A DNA stretch of 63,212 nucleotides from [Mycobacterium] manitobense (GCF_025821665.1 NZ_JACKSJ010000051.1:1-63212); one strand, 5' to 3'; positions 49,218 to 59,048 are shown, counted from the first letter of the stretch. The notes: generated by a model from the sequence alone, not told the origin. Made by a program: numbers and translations.

Positions 49218-51146
49218 ATGACGACTGCAGAAGCCGCCGCACCCATCCGCAGCGAGCCACCGGCCGGCTGGCGCGCCGCCTGCTGGTCGGTCGCCTCTGT
49301 GCGCTGGGCAACGGTCGCGCTCGGTCTGTTCGCCGCCGGCGCGGTCGCCCAGCTCGCCGGCCTGCCTGACGCCGTGTGGTGGACGCTCTACCTGGCCTGC
49401 TACGTCACCGGCGGTTGGGCCCCGGCGCTCCAGGGCCTGCAGGCGCTGCGGGAGCGGCGCCTCGACGTCGACCTGCTGATGATCGTCGCGGCGATCGGCG
49501 CTGCCGCCATCGGGCAGATCTTCGACGGCGCCCTGCTGATCGTCATCTTCGCCACGTCCGGGGCGCTGGAGGACGTCGCGACCGGACGCACCAGGGACTC
49601 GGTGCGCAGCCTGCTCGACCTGGCACCCGAACGCGCGGTGCGCGTCGGTCACGGCGGCACCGAGACGGTGGTGGCGGCGGCCGATCTCGCCGTCGGCGAC
49701 GAGGTCGTGGTCCGGCCGGGGGAGCGGATCTCGGCCGACGGGACGGTGACCGAGGGCGCGTCCGACGTCGACCAGGCGTCGATCACCGGTGAGCCGATGC
49801 CGGTCACCAGGGCGCCCGGCGACGAGGTGTACGCGGGCACCCTCAACGGGCCGGGCGCACTGCGGATCCGGGTCAGCAGAGAACCGTCGCAGACCGTGGT
49901 GGCCCGCATCGTGGCGATGGTCGCCGAGGCCTCGGCCACCAAGGCGCACACCCAGCGGTTCATCGAGAAGGTCGAACAGCGCTACTCGGTCGCGGTGGTG
50001 GTCGCGACCACCGCGTTGTTCGCCGTGCCGCTGCTGGCCGGCGCCGATCTGCAGTCCACCCTGCTGCGCGCGATGACGTTCATGATCGTGGCGTCGCCGT
50101 GCGCGATCGTGCTGGCCACCATGCCGCCACTGCTCTCGGCGATCGCCAACGCGGGCAGGCACGGCGTGCTGGTCAAATCGGCGGTCGCGATGGAGCGGCT
50201 CGCCGACACCACCGTGGTGGCGTTCGACAAGACCGGGACGCTGACCCACGGGACACCGACGCTCACCGAGGTGACGGCGCTGGACGGCCGCGGCGCCGAC
50301 GACCTGCTGCGGTGCGCCGCGGCCGCAGAGCAGTACAGCGAGCATCCGATCGGTCGGGCGATCTTCGCCGAGGCCCGCCGCCGCGGTCTGACCATTCCCC
50401 GGGCACACGGCTTCCGGGCGCTGCCGGGCCGCGGGGTGAGCGCCGAGGTCGACGGACGCCGGATCGCCGTGCTGGCGGGCGCGGAGTTCGGCGACATCGC
50501 GCACGTGGTCGAGCTCGAACGCACCGGCGCGACCGTCGTGGTGCTCACCGTCGACGACCGGGCGGTCGGCGTGCTCGGCCTCACCGACCGGATGCGCCCC
50601 GACGCCGCGCGTGCGGTCGCGTCGATCCGGGACCTGACCGACGGCGATCCCGTCGTGCTGACCGGTGACCACCGCGCCGCCGCGGAGCACCTCGCCGACG
50701 CGGCAGGCATAGCCGACGTCCGCGCCGGACTGCTGCCCGCCGACAAGGTCGACGCGGTACGCGCGCTGCAGGCCGGCGGCCGGCGCGTGCTGCTGGTCGG
50801 CGACGGGATCAACGACGCACCGGCGATGGCCGCCGCGCACACCTCGATCGCCATGGGCCGCAGCGGCGCCGACCTCAGCATCGAGACCGCCGACGCCGTC
50901 ACCGTCCGCGACGACCTCAGCGCCATCCCCGCCGTCGTCGGCCTGGCCAAACGGGCGCGGCGGGTCGTCGTGGCGAACCTCGTCGTCGCGGCCACGGTCA
51001 TCGTCGCGCTGGTGACCTGGGACCTCGTCGGCCACCTCCCGCTGCCGCTCGGCGTCGCGGGTCACGAGGGGTCGACGATCCTGGTCGCGCTGAACGGGCT
51101 GCGGCTGCTGTCGAACAGGGCGTGGCGCAGCGCGGCCAACTGCTGA
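49218..51146 (+). CDS. P1B-type metal-transporting ATPase (CtpD/CtpJ family)
   Basis: A 642-residue heavy-metal efflux ATPase. It has no N-terminal metal-binding domain. Motifs: ITGEPMPV, the membrane metal site SPC (MIVASPCAIVL), the phosphorylation site DKTGTLTHG, SEHPIGRAI, and GDGINDAPAMAAA. The last helix motif HEGSTILVALNGLRLL, together with SPC, defines the P1B-4 type (Co, Ni, Fe). In M. tuberculosis ctpJ and nmtR are divergent neighbours as here. GTG 49215 precedes the chosen ATG. The gene ends 3 bases from the convergent kinase gene. Confidence 0.9.
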   Translation: MTTAEAAAPIRSEPPAGWRAACWSVASVRWATVALGLFAAGAVAQLAGLPDAVWWTLYLACYVTGGWAPALQGLQALRERRLDVDLLMIVAAIGAAAIGQIFDGALLIVIFATSGALEDVATGRTRDSVRSLLDLAPERAVRVGHGGTETVVAAADLAVGDEVVVRPGERISADGTVTEGASDVDQASITGEPMPVTRAPGDEVYAGTLNGPGALRIRVSREPSQTVVARIVAMVAEASATKAHTQRFIEKVEQRYSVAVVVATTALFAVPLLAGADLQSTLLRAMTFMIVASPCAIVLATMPPLLSAIANAGRHGVLVKSAVAMERLADTTVVAFDKTGTLTHGTPTLTEVTALDGRGADDLLRCAAAAEQYSEHPIGRAIFAEARRRGLTIPRAHGFRALPGRGVSAEVDGRRIAVLAGAEFGDIAHVVELERTGATVVVLTVDDRAVGVLGLTDRMRPDAARAVASIRDLTDGDPVVLTGDHRAAAEHLADAAGIADVRAGLLPADKVDAVRALQAGGRRVLLVGDGINDAPAMAAAHTSIAMGRSGADLSIETADAVTVRDDLSAIPAVVGLAKRARRVVVANLVVAATVIVALVTWDLVGHLPLPLGVAGHEGSTILVALNGLRLLSNRAWRSAANC

Positions 51147-51149
51147 GTC

Positions 51150-52373
51150 CTACTCCCGCTTGCCGTTTCCCGGCTTCTTGTTGCCCTCGCCCTTCTTGCC
51201 CGGCTTCTTCGGCTCGGGCGCGGGCGCGGGCGCCTGGATCACCGGAGCCACGGTGGGCGTGGTCGGCGAGGGCTTCGGGGGCGGGACGGTGGTGCTGGTG
51301 CTGATCGGCTGGGGTGTGGGGTTGGTCGAGAACGGATCCATCGCCAGGGCCAGCGCCGCCACGGCCAGCGCGGTGACCACCGCCGCGGCAGCGGCGATCG
51401 TTCGGGTCCGCCCGGTCAGGCGGCGCCGCGGTGTAGGCCGTGCGGGCGGTGGGGCCGCGGCCGGGTGGTATCCCGTCGGGGGCAACGGATGGTCGAGCAC
51501 CATGGTGGCCGGCCGTGGGGGAGGCGCGGCGGGCGCGAGGCCGGCGAACAGCGCCGTGCGGTCGCCGGCCAGCGCCGCCCGCATCTGGTCGGCGGAGGCG
51601 AAGCGCTGCATGGGTTCGCGGGTCATCGCCCGGTCGATGACACCCGCGAGCACCGGGTGGAGGTCCGGCCGCAGCACGCTCAACGGCGGCGGGGGATCGT
51701 CCATGATGGCGCGCGCCAGAGCGATGGGCGTGTCCTGGGGAAAGGCGGCCCTGCCCAGCAACGCCTCGTAACCCATCACACCGACCGCGTACAGATCGTC
51801 GGCCACAGAGGCCGGCGCCCCACCCACCCGCTCGGGACTCAGGTAGGCCATCGTGCCGATGATCTGCCCGGTCGCGGTGAGCGCGGCGCCCGCGGTCTTG
51901 GCGATCCCGAAGTCGGCGACCTTCACGCTGCGGCCGTCGGAGGCCAGCAGGATGTTGCCCGGTTTGATGTCGCGGTGCAGCATCCCCGCGTCGTGCGCGG
52001 TCGCGAGGGCGGCGAGGACCTCGTCGAGGAGCGCGTGTACCTGATGGGGAGGCAGCGGGCCCGCGGCGATGAGATCGCCCAGCGTCCGCCCCGGGAGGCG
52101 TTCCATCACGATGTAGGGCGTTCCGTCGTGGTCGCCGAAGTCGTGTACCGCAACGATGTTGGGGTGCGTCAGCGATGCCGCTGCCCTGGCCTCGTGTTCG
52201 AAGCGGCCGCGGACATCGGCCTGCGCCTTGAGGGCGGGGTGCATCAGCTTGATGGCCACCGCGCGGTCGAGGCGCAGGTCCCAACCGTCGCGGACCTCGG
52301 CCATCCCGCCGGAGCCCAGCAGCGCGCCGACCCGGTAGCGTCCGCCGAGCAGTTCCTGGCCGTTCGTCTCCAT
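51150..52373 (-). CDS. transmembrane Ser/Thr protein kinase
   Basis: A 407-residue Hanks-type kinase. Catalytic domain residues 10-270: glycine loop LLGSGGMAEVRDGW, Lys42 in VAIKLMH, catalytic loop HRDIKPGN, DFG, and APE-equivalent SPERVGG. One transmembrane helix (TIAAAAAVVTALAVAALALAM) at about 325-345 is followed by a short Pro/Thr- and Lys-rich outer tail with no sensor domain. It is divergent from the GTPase system and convergent with the ATPase gene. PknF, its likely relative in role, phosphorylates the FHA-ABC exporter Rv1747; a similar exporter is encoded here 8 kb away. Confidence 0.9.
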   Translation of the reverse strand: METNGQELLGGRYRVGALLGSGGMAEVRDGWDLRLDRAVAIKLMHPALKAQADVRGRFEHEARAAASLTHPNIVAVHDFGDHDGTPYIVMERLPGRTLGDLIAAGPLPPHQVHALLDEVLAALATAHDAGMLHRDIKPGNILLASDGRSVKVADFGIAKTAGAALTATGQIIGTMAYLSPERVGGAPASVADDLYAVGVMGYEALLGRAAFPQDTPIALARAIMDDPPPPLSVLRPDLHPVLAGVIDRAMTREPMQRFASADQMRAALAGDRTALFAGLAPAAPPPRPATMVLDHPLPPTGYHPAAAPPPARPTPRRRLTGRTRTIAAAAAVVTALAVAALALAMDPFSTNPTPQPISTSTTVPPPKPSPTTPTVAPVIQAPAPAPEPKKPGKKGEGNKKPGNGKRE

Positions 52374-52582
52374 GGCGTTGTCCTCCCGTCAGCCGGCGCC
52401 GTTCTCAGCGGCGAGGACGAATCTTCAGTGCCATCCCTCGGGCCGGTGGCCCTACCCGGATTCCCGGTAGGGGGTACCCACAGGACCCGCATTTCACGAA
52501 TCGGTGTTCGCCGGTCCGGCGGCGACCTGACGCCTGACGACCTGACGCGGGCACGCCGCCGACTCCTGAAATAGGCGCAGGT

Positions 52583-52622
52583 GGGCTGCAGCACACTCCG
52601 ATACACTGCTGTGATGCAGCCC
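52583..52622 (+). promoter_or_regulatory. inverted repeat around a -10 box, upstream of the GTPase system
   Basis: GGGCTGCA (52583-52590) and TGCAGCCC (52615-52622) flank a region holding TACACT (52602-52607), a plausible -10. The arms are perfect over 8 bases. It may be an operator or a leader hairpin. The rest of the 52374-52696 gap between the divergent kinase and the Ig-like gene shows no other signal I can support. Confidence 0.4.
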
Positions 52623-52696
52623 GGGGGCCCTCTGCTCGAGCCACCCGTTGCCCGTGTCACCCCCCTCGGAATGAGCATCGCGCTGGTGTGCCGCCG

Positions 52697-54751
52697 ATGA
52701 CCGATCCGCACCCCGTCGACGACGATCCCCGGCTCCAAACGCTGCTCGACTGGCGCCAGCAACTCATCGACTCCGGCGCGGTGTCCGCCCGCAGCTTCAA
52801 GGAAGCCCACCTGCGGCTGGTGTTGCGTTCCGGCCGCACGGAGGTCGACCAGGTCCGCGCGATGCTCCCCGGGTCGGCCGCCGAGCACGCCGACGACATG
52901 GCCAGGGTGCTGCGTGAACTGGAGGCCGACCCCGCCACCACCGTCCCGGTGGGCACCGGGACCACCGGCAGGCACCACACCACCGACGCCGGCGCCGCCG
53001 CCGACACCGGTGGTTTCGCCGCCACCGACCCGGTGCCGTTCGACGAACCGCCACCCGCAGCGGCCAACTTCGCACCCTTCGACGGCGGCGTCCCCGCAGC
53101 GGAGGTGCACCCGATCGCGCTGTTCCGCCGCCGTGACGTCAACGGCGGTCGCGGTGCGCTCGAACTGCGTTGGCCCGCATATGAATCGGCGTCGGCCGCG
53201 GTGGTGCTCTACCGCCTGGTGAGCGGGGACGACGGGCCGCCTCACTCCCCGGACCGCGCCGACCTGGTGGCCGTCACCGCCGAGCTGTCGGCCACCGACG
53301 AACGCATGGCCTCCTCGGCGGTGCGCAGCTTCCAGGTGTGGGCCAACGCCGGCGCCACCCACGCCGAGGCGCTGGCCGCCCAGCCGGTGCTGCACGCCTC
53401 CGGCATGTTGATCAGCCCGCTGGCCGACTTCGTGGTGCGTGAGGACGCCGGCCGGGTGATCGGGCAGTGGTCGGTGCCTGCCGGGGTCAGCGCGGTCTAC
53501 CTCTACCGGGTGCCCGCCGAGGACGCCGACAAGGACGGCCCGCAGTACCGCATCCTGCCCGACGGCGACAACCTCAACGGCTTCGTCGACACCGGAGTCG
53601 ACCGCGGCAGGCGCTACGTCTACCGGGCGCGCTGCGCCGCACCGGTCGAGGGCGTGCTGCGGCTGTCGGAGGCGACCGCGTTCGAGGTCGAGGTCTCGGC
53701 GGTGCTGCTGCCGGTGACAGACCTTGGCGTCTCGGGTGGCAGCGAAGACGGCACCATGCTCGAGCTGACCTGGACGAACCCGCCGGCCGGCAAGGTGGTG
53801 ATCTACCGGACCGAGGACGGCCCGAGCGCAGGCGCCGACGCCACCGAACTGCCCGGCGGCGCACTGGAACAGGTCGGGCTGGCCGACGAGATGCGGCTGA
53901 CGCAGCCGGTGGCCGAGCAGCGCGACGCCGACGGCCACGTGCGGTCGATGATGGTCGGCGTCTCCTGGCCGAACGAGTGGAGCCGCGCCTACTTCACCCC
54001 GGTCACGCTGATCGGCGATCGGGCCCGGCTCGGCACCACCTTCTCGACGGTGCGCACCGGCCTCATCCGCGACATCGACCTCGCCGAGTACTGCAACAAG
54101 CAGGTGCTCACCTTCGACTGGCCCGACGGCGCCGCGGCGGTGGTGGTCTACGTCGCCCCCAAGGGTTACGACGCGCGGGCCGCGATGTCCGGCACGTCGT
54201 TCGAGATCACGCTCGAGGAGTACGAGCGGTACGGCGGGATGCAGTTCGCCGGCCAGCTCCCGCTGGGTGGATGTTCGCTGCACCTGGCGCCGGTGGCGTT
54301 CTCCGGCGGCCGTCGCATCATGGGCGCCACCGCGAGCATCGACTACCACGGCTTGCTGCGGCTGCAGTACGGGGTGCGGATCGGGCGCGGTCCCGACGGG
54401 CAACCCACCACCGCGACCATCGCGATGCGCTCGGAGTACGACCTTCCCGGCTCGCCGGTCTTCGTGCTGGTCAACAACCCGCAGCGGATCCCGCTGTCCA
54501 TCTACGACGGGCAACCCGTCGACGTGGCGCCGCTCGACGAGCACGGCCAGCTGGCTGCGCAGCCCTCGAAGGAGCTGAGATGGTCACAGCTGAGCACCAG
54601 CGGCGGCACCGAGTTGTGGGCGGCGAACCTGCGCGGCAGGCAGGGCTGGATCCGGCTGTTCGTCAACACCCCCTCACCGCTGCGGCTGCGGGTGATCGCA
54701 CTGCTGGACCCGCCGGTCGAGACCCTGCGACTCACCCCGGCGGCCCCGTGA
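52697..54751 (+). CDS. Ig/fibronectin-like repeat protein of the GTPase system
   Basis: A 684-residue cytoplasmic protein (no signal peptide). Residues about 8-80 form a small helical module (LQTLLDWRQQLIDSGAVSARSFKEAHLRLVLRSGRTEVDQVRAML), possibly an adaptor. The rest consists of beta-rich, fibronectin-like repeats: LELRWPAYESASAAVVLYRLV, VIGQWSVPAGVSAVYLYRVP, LELTWTNPPAGKVVIYRTEDG, LTFDWPDGAAAVVVYVAP. ATG 52697 was chosen; GTG 52688 is three codons earlier. Its stop overlaps the GAP1-like gene (GTGA). It likely acts as the recognition or scaffold part of the GTPase system; no enzyme motif is seen. Confidence 0.72.
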   Translation: MTDPHPVDDDPRLQTLLDWRQQLIDSGAVSARSFKEAHLRLVLRSGRTEVDQVRAMLPGSAAEHADDMARVLRELEADPATTVPVGTGTTGRHHTTDAGAAADTGGFAATDPVPFDEPPPAAANFAPFDGGVPAAEVHPIALFRRRDVNGGRGALELRWPAYESASAAVVLYRLVSGDDGPPHSPDRADLVAVTAELSATDERMASSAVRSFQVWANAGATHAEALAAQPVLHASGMLISPLADFVVREDAGRVIGQWSVPAGVSAVYLYRVPAEDADKDGPQYRILPDGDNLNGFVDTGVDRGRRYVYRARCAAPVEGVLRLSEATAFEVEVSAVLLPVTDLGVSGGSEDGTMLELTWTNPPAGKVVIYRTEDGPSAGADATELPGGALEQVGLADEMRLTQPVAEQRDADGHVRSMMVGVSWPNEWSRAYFTPVTLIGDRARLGTTFSTVRTGLIRDIDLAEYCNKQVLTFDWPDGAAAVVVYVAPKGYDARAAMSGTSFEITLEEYERYGGMQFAGQLPLGGCSLHLAPVAFSGGRRIMGATASIDYHGLLRLQYGVRIGRGPDGQPTTATIAMRSEYDLPGSPVFVLVNNPQRIPLSIYDGQPVDVAPLDEHGQLAAQPSKELRWSQLSTSGGTELWAANLRGRQGWIRLFVNTPSPLRLRVIALLDPPVETLRLTPAAP

Positions 54752-57249
54752 CGACACGGTACGGCCAGCTCAGTTACACGTCTTTCGACGCCGCGGGCAC
54801 CGTCGGCGGCTGGCAGGTCAAACAGACCGCGGGCGGGCTGACCACCGAGGAGATCCAGACCCTGGTCGCCGGTGTGCGGACCGTCTTCAACCCGGTGCGG
54901 CCGCTGCCGGCCTACCCGACCACCCAGCAGCTCGCCGACGGGCCGCGGCGGCTGGCGTTCCGGCGCGTCGACCGCGACACCGCCGGCTACTGGCACACCG
55001 TGCCCGCCGGTCCGGACAGCACCGGGCGGCCCGGCAACGTGTTCGCCCACGCGGTGCTCGACCGCACACCCGACCACAATCCGCGGCGCCCCATCGAATG
55101 GTGGCGGTCACCGCGGTGGCTGTGCCCGTACGGGCCGCCGGCGGTGGCGGGCGCCGCGCTCCCGGAGGGCGCTCCGGAACCGGGCGGCGTGGTCACCAGG
55201 GAGAGCGTCGTGACGTTCGCGCTCGACCCGTCGACCTGGCGGCTGGCCACGCTGCTCGGCCTGCTCGACGCCGTCGCCGCGGCGCTGGCCGGCGGCAGGC
55301 CGGTGGTGCTCGGCGTCGAGTCGACCGAGTCGGCCGCCCAGTGGATCGGTCTGGTCAGCTTCCTGATGTCCGCGGGAACCGCAGGGACGCTCAACTTCTC
55401 GACGTTCGACCGGGCCGAACAGCTCGGCCTCGCCGTCCAGGGCAAGCAGCACCTGACCGCGGTCCCGCTGGCCGACCTCGACCGGTTGCCGCCCGACGCA
55501 CTCGTGATCAGTGAGACCGACACGCTGTGGCTCGGCGAACTCGACGGCCAGCCGCACCGCACCGCGGGCGGACAGACCATCGCCGTGACGGCGTGGTCGG
55601 CGATGGCACAGGTGGTGCTTCTCGATGCCGAGTCGGCGCGGCTGGTGCTCGACGACATCGACCACTTCGCCGCGCAGGCAGGCGATGTGGGCCTGCATCC
55701 GGCGTGGCCGATGGCGATGGCGGTGACCAGGTACGACGAATTCGCCGACGCGGAGGCCGAGGCCCGCGCCGTCATCGCCGCGCACTCCCCGCCGGGTGCG
55801 GCTCGCGACCCCGCGGTGGCGAGCACCATCTCCGGGGTCATGCACTGGGTGCTGGGCAACAGCACCCGCGATGCGTGGCAGGCCGTCGAACGGGCATCGC
55901 CCGGCCCCGCGGGTGAACTCGCCGACGCGACCTACCTGCGCCGGGCCGTCGCCGACGACGCGTGGCTGGCGCAACCCGGCCCGATTCCGGTGAGCGAGCG
56001 GAGCTTTCGAGGGATGCCGGTGCCGGACGAGCTGGACACCGTTCTCGACCCCGCCGTGGCGGCGGCCCGCGCCGCAGGCCCGCACCGGGTGCTCCGGCTG
56101 GCGGACCTGCTCATCCGCTCCGGTGTCGACGACCCCCGGGTGCGTACCGCCGTCGACGCCGAGGTGGTGTCGCGGCTGCGGGACGCGCAGCAGGGCCCGT
56201 CGCTGGTGGGCGGCCTGGACGGACAGGTCGGCGCGCCCACCCGGCTCGCGCTCGCCGCGGCGCTCTTGGCCGACGCCGACTGCACCGACGGATCCGTGCC
56301 GTTGCCCGACGACGTGCTCGACTGGCTGGCCGCCGGGATCACCGCACCGTCGGCCCAGGAGCTCGCGCAGGTGCAGGCACACGACGAGACATGGACCAGG
56401 GCCGCGCTGCGCGGAACGTATGCATTGCGGCAGGGCGCGACCGACACCGCCGACCGAACCGCGGCGCTGTGGTGGCTACGCACCTGTGGCTCGAGCGGAT
56501 TCGAGCAGATGGCCGCCGAGACGCTGTGGCCACCGGGTGACCTGCTCGCCGCGGCAGGGGACGCGGTGCCCGGCGCGGCCACGATCCGCACCCTGATGGG
56601 CGCGGCCGACTCACCGGAGCTGGCGCGGCTCGCGAACGCGGTGCTCGCCGCCAACGACGACCACGTCGCGGTCGCATGCGCCGGCGTTCGGCTGATCGAG
56701 CCCCAGGTGTGGGTGCAGCAGGGTTACGCGACCACCCATCAGGCGGCGTACACACCGCTGTGGGACATCGCGGCCGAATCGGTTGGCCCCGAGGGGATCC
56801 ACCCCGACTGCGCCCAGCGCCTGGTGACATTCGCGCTCATCGCCGCCGCGTCCGGACAGCCGTACCCGTCGGTGTGCATCGCGCTGGCACGTGACCCGGC
56901 CGCGGCAGGCACCGCGTTCGCGCACGCCACGGCACTCCTGGACGCACACCTTCTCAACCCGGCCGTGGTGCTGGCCGTGGCCGCCCTGCGCTGGAATCCC
57001 GATGAGGAGATCGCCCCCACCGGCGATCCCCTCGTAGACATGTCCTGGCAGCTCGCCAACCGCGTGCTGATGACGAGGGCGGGCGCCGAGGGCGTCGACG
57101 CCGGATCGGTGGCGATCGCGATGGCGCAGTTGTCCGGTGACATGTCCGACGGCGCGCTGCGGCGGGGCCGCAAGATCGCCGGGCGGTTGCTGGCCCGCGG
57201 CGCCGAGGCGCACTCGTCGCCGGCGATCCGCACCCGGTGGGGCCGCTGA
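54748..57249 (+). CDS. GTPase-associated protein 1 (GAP1)-like
   Basis: An 833-residue protein that resembles the GAP1 group (GTPase-associated protein, N2 and middle domains). The N-terminus shows YGQLSYTSFDAAGTVGGWQVKQTAGGL, FNPVRPLPAYPTTQQLADGPRRLAFRRVD, YWHTVPAGPDSTGRPGNVFAHAVLD, then a region with LLGLLDAVAAALAGGRPVVLGVESTESAAQWIGLVSFLMS, and a long alpha-helical C-terminus. GAP1 proteins are always found beside double- or TRAFAC-type GTPases and are proposed parts of conflict/defence systems. The GTPase gene starts at the base of its stop (TGATG). Assignment rests on recalled family features. Confidence 0.7.
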   Translation: MTTRYGQLSYTSFDAAGTVGGWQVKQTAGGLTTEEIQTLVAGVRTVFNPVRPLPAYPTTQQLADGPRRLAFRRVDRDTAGYWHTVPAGPDSTGRPGNVFAHAVLDRTPDHNPRRPIEWWRSPRWLCPYGPPAVAGAALPEGAPEPGGVVTRESVVTFALDPSTWRLATLLGLLDAVAAALAGGRPVVLGVESTESAAQWIGLVSFLMSAGTAGTLNFSTFDRAEQLGLAVQGKQHLTAVPLADLDRLPPDALVISETDTLWLGELDGQPHRTAGGQTIAVTAWSAMAQVVLLDAESARLVLDDIDHFAAQAGDVGLHPAWPMAMAVTRYDEFADAEAEARAVIAAHSPPGAARDPAVASTISGVMHWVLGNSTRDAWQAVERASPGPAGELADATYLRRAVADDAWLAQPGPIPVSERSFRGMPVPDELDTVLDPAVAAARAAGPHRVLRLADLLIRSGVDDPRVRTAVDAEVVSRLRDAQQGPSLVGGLDGQVGAPTRLALAAALLADADCTDGSVPLPDDVLDWLAAGITAPSAQELAQVQAHDETWTRAALRGTYALRQGATDTADRTAALWWLRTCGSSGFEQMAAETLWPPGDLLAAAGDAVPGAATIRTLMGAADSPELARLANAVLAANDDHVAVACAGVRLIEPQVWVQQGYATTHQAAYTPLWDIAAESVGPEGIHPDCAQRLVTFALIAAASGQPYPSVCIALARDPAAAGTAFAHATALLDAHLLNPAVVLAVAALRWNPDEEIAPTGDPLVDMSWQLANRVLMTRAGAEGVDAGSVAIAMAQLSGDMSDGALRRGRKIAGRLLARGAEAHSSPAIRTRWGR

Positions 57250-58406
57250 TGTCCAAGTGCCCCCGCTGTTTCACCGCGCTCAGCCCGGCCGAACACCTGT
57301 GGACGCTGTCACCGCAGGCCGGCGGGACCCGATACCGCGACGAGGTCGCCACCGCCTATCTCGGAGCGCCCGCCGAGTGCGGGCCGCTGTACACCTGGGC
57401 GCGGCCGGCCGGATACGACGGCCCGCCGCCACCGATCGAGGAGGCCAGCCGGGCACTGCAGGGGCAGGCGATCGAGATCTGCCCGGTCTGCCACTTCACG
57501 CTGCCCGACGGCTGGCGCAACGGCCACGCGATCTGTATCGCGATGGCCGGCGCGCGAGCCACCGGGAAGAGCCTCTACATCGCGGTGCTGGTCAAGCAGC
57601 TGGAGCTGTTGTGCGAGCGGCTCGGGGTGTCGATGGAGCCGGTCACCCGCGCGACGGCGGCCGCGTACTCGCTGAACTACGAGACACCGCTGTACGTGCA
57701 GCGCGGACTCGTCCCGCCGACGCCGACCGTGGACACCCAGGCGTCGCATCAACGGGAGCCGCTGATGTTCAGCATCGGGGTGTGGCACGGCGTCCGCCGC
57801 TTCCTGGTGTTGCGCGACGTCGCCGGTGAGGACATGGAGTCGGGCGATCTGCACGCGCCGCCGTTCCGGTTCTTCGCCAATGCCGACGCGGTGTTCTTCA
57901 TGTTCGACCCGTTGCGCGTCAAGGCCATTCGCGATCAGCTGCAGGACCTGCTGCCGGTGCAGATGTTCAGCGGCGGCGACCCGCGCGGTGTGCTCTACAA
58001 CATGCTGCAGGCGGTCGGATCGGCGCAGCCGAAGCTCGCGGTGATCCTGTCGAAGTTCGACGCGCTGCGGGTGCTGCGTGACGTCGAGGGATCCGAGTGG
58101 AACCTGATCATGTCGAACGCCGGTGCGGCGTATCTGCGGGACACCTCCGACGGCCAGTACTACGACGAGACCGACGGCCAGCTGCTCCACCAGGAGGTGC
58201 GCAGCCTGCTGACCCGGCTGCACGGCGGCGGCATGGTCGCCGCGGTGGAGAACCCGTCGAGCGGAATGATGTTGGCGCACCGATACTTCGTGGTGTCCGC
58301 GCTGGGCCAGCCGCCGAGTGGCAACCGGCTGCACTCCCGCGGCATCGCGCCGTTCCGCTGCGCGGACCCGGTCCGCTGGGTGACGTCGAGCTTCGGCGTG
58401 CTCTGA
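57249..58406 (+). CDS. zinc-ribbon TRAFAC-type GTPase
   Basis: A 385-residue protein. Two Cys pairs, CPRC (4-7) and CPVC (78-81), form a split zinc ribbon. The nucleotide site has G1 GARATGKS (101-108), G3 DVAG (190-193) followed by E-D, and a G4-like SKFD (268-271). These are the marks of a P-loop GTPase of the TRAFAC class, as found with GAP1 proteins. It has no transmembrane segment. ATG 57249 lies in TGATG with the GAP1 stop. It ends the three-gene operon, 15 bases from the convergent membrane gene. Likely a switch controlled by the other two proteins. Confidence 0.75.
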   Translation: MSKCPRCFTALSPAEHLWTLSPQAGGTRYRDEVATAYLGAPAECGPLYTWARPAGYDGPPPPIEEASRALQGQAIEICPVCHFTLPDGWRNGHAICIAMAGARATGKSLYIAVLVKQLELLCERLGVSMEPVTRATAAAYSLNYETPLYVQRGLVPPTPTVDTQASHQREPLMFSIGVWHGVRRFLVLRDVAGEDMESGDLHAPPFRFFANADAVFFMFDPLRVKAIRDQLQDLLPVQMFSGGDPRGVLYNMLQAVGSAQPKLAVILSKFDALRVLRDVEGSEWNLIMSNAGAAYLRDTSDGQYYDETDGQLLHQEVRSLLTRLHGGGMVAAVENPSSGMMLAHRYFVVSALGQPPSGNRLHSRGIAPFRCADPVRWVTSSFGVL

Positions 58407-58421
58407 GCCGGCGAGGCAGGG

Positions 58422-59048
58422 CTAGCGGGTGCCTGGTGGTGGCCGCATGCTCGGCCCGTACATCCTGCGCCGCATGACGATCGCGACGGCGAGGATCGCG
58501 AGGGTGGGCACCGCGAAGGCGAACATGATGACGAGCAGGGGGCCGACTGACGGGGCCTCACCCACGTAGAGCCTGTCCGAGGACATTCCGCTGCACGTCA
58601 CGGTGAGCGAGCCCCCGCCGCCGGGAAGCGTGGCCACCGCGCGATAGCTGGGAATGCCCCTCCCTCCACCCACGGCATTCGGCCATCTGCTGAAGCGCGG
58701 CAGCGTGATCCGTTGGCCGCCGGTACGCACGGCTGTGCAGCGGACGCCGTCCGGATCCTGGCCACGGACGAAGACAGCTTCGGTGTCCTCGGTGATGTCG
58801 ATCCGGCCGCCGTTGGCGAACGAGCGCGGCTTCGTGTTGTTCGCCATGAAGAACGCCAGGGCACCGGCGATCGACAGCGCGACCACGAGGGCCAGCAGTC
58901 CGAAAAGCAGCATCCGTGGGCGGGCCGGCGGCGGCACACCATGGCCCGGCGGGAGGGGCGGATGCCCTGTGACCCGGTGGTGGATGAAGCGGCGGCCGGT
59001 ACGGCGGACAGTGTTCGTGGTACACGTGATTTCTTCGAGTCGAAGCAA
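58422..59048 (-). CDS. two-helix membrane protein
   Basis: A membrane protein with a Pro-rich cytoplasmic N-terminus (HPPLPPGHGVPPPARPR), a first helix (LLFGLLALVVALSIAGALAFFM), an outer domain of about 100 residues with two Cys (VRCTAVRT, VTCSG), a second helix (VGPLLVIMFAFAVPTLAILAVAIVM) and a short basic tail. Family not recognised. The start is uncertain: TTG 59048 lies at the edge of the upstream terminator, so GTG 58936 or ATG 58916 are alternatives. Confidence 0.65.
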   Translation of the reverse strand: MLRLEEITCTTNTVRRTGRRFIHHRVTGHPPLPPGHGVPPPARPRMLLFGLLALVVALSIAGALAFFMANNTKPRSFANGGRIDITEDTEAVFVRGQDPDGVRCTAVRTGGQRITLPRFSRWPNAVGGGRGIPSYRAVATLPGGGGSLTVTCSGMSSDRLYVGEAPSVGPLLVIMFAFAVPTLAILAVAIVMRRRMYGPSMRPPPGTR

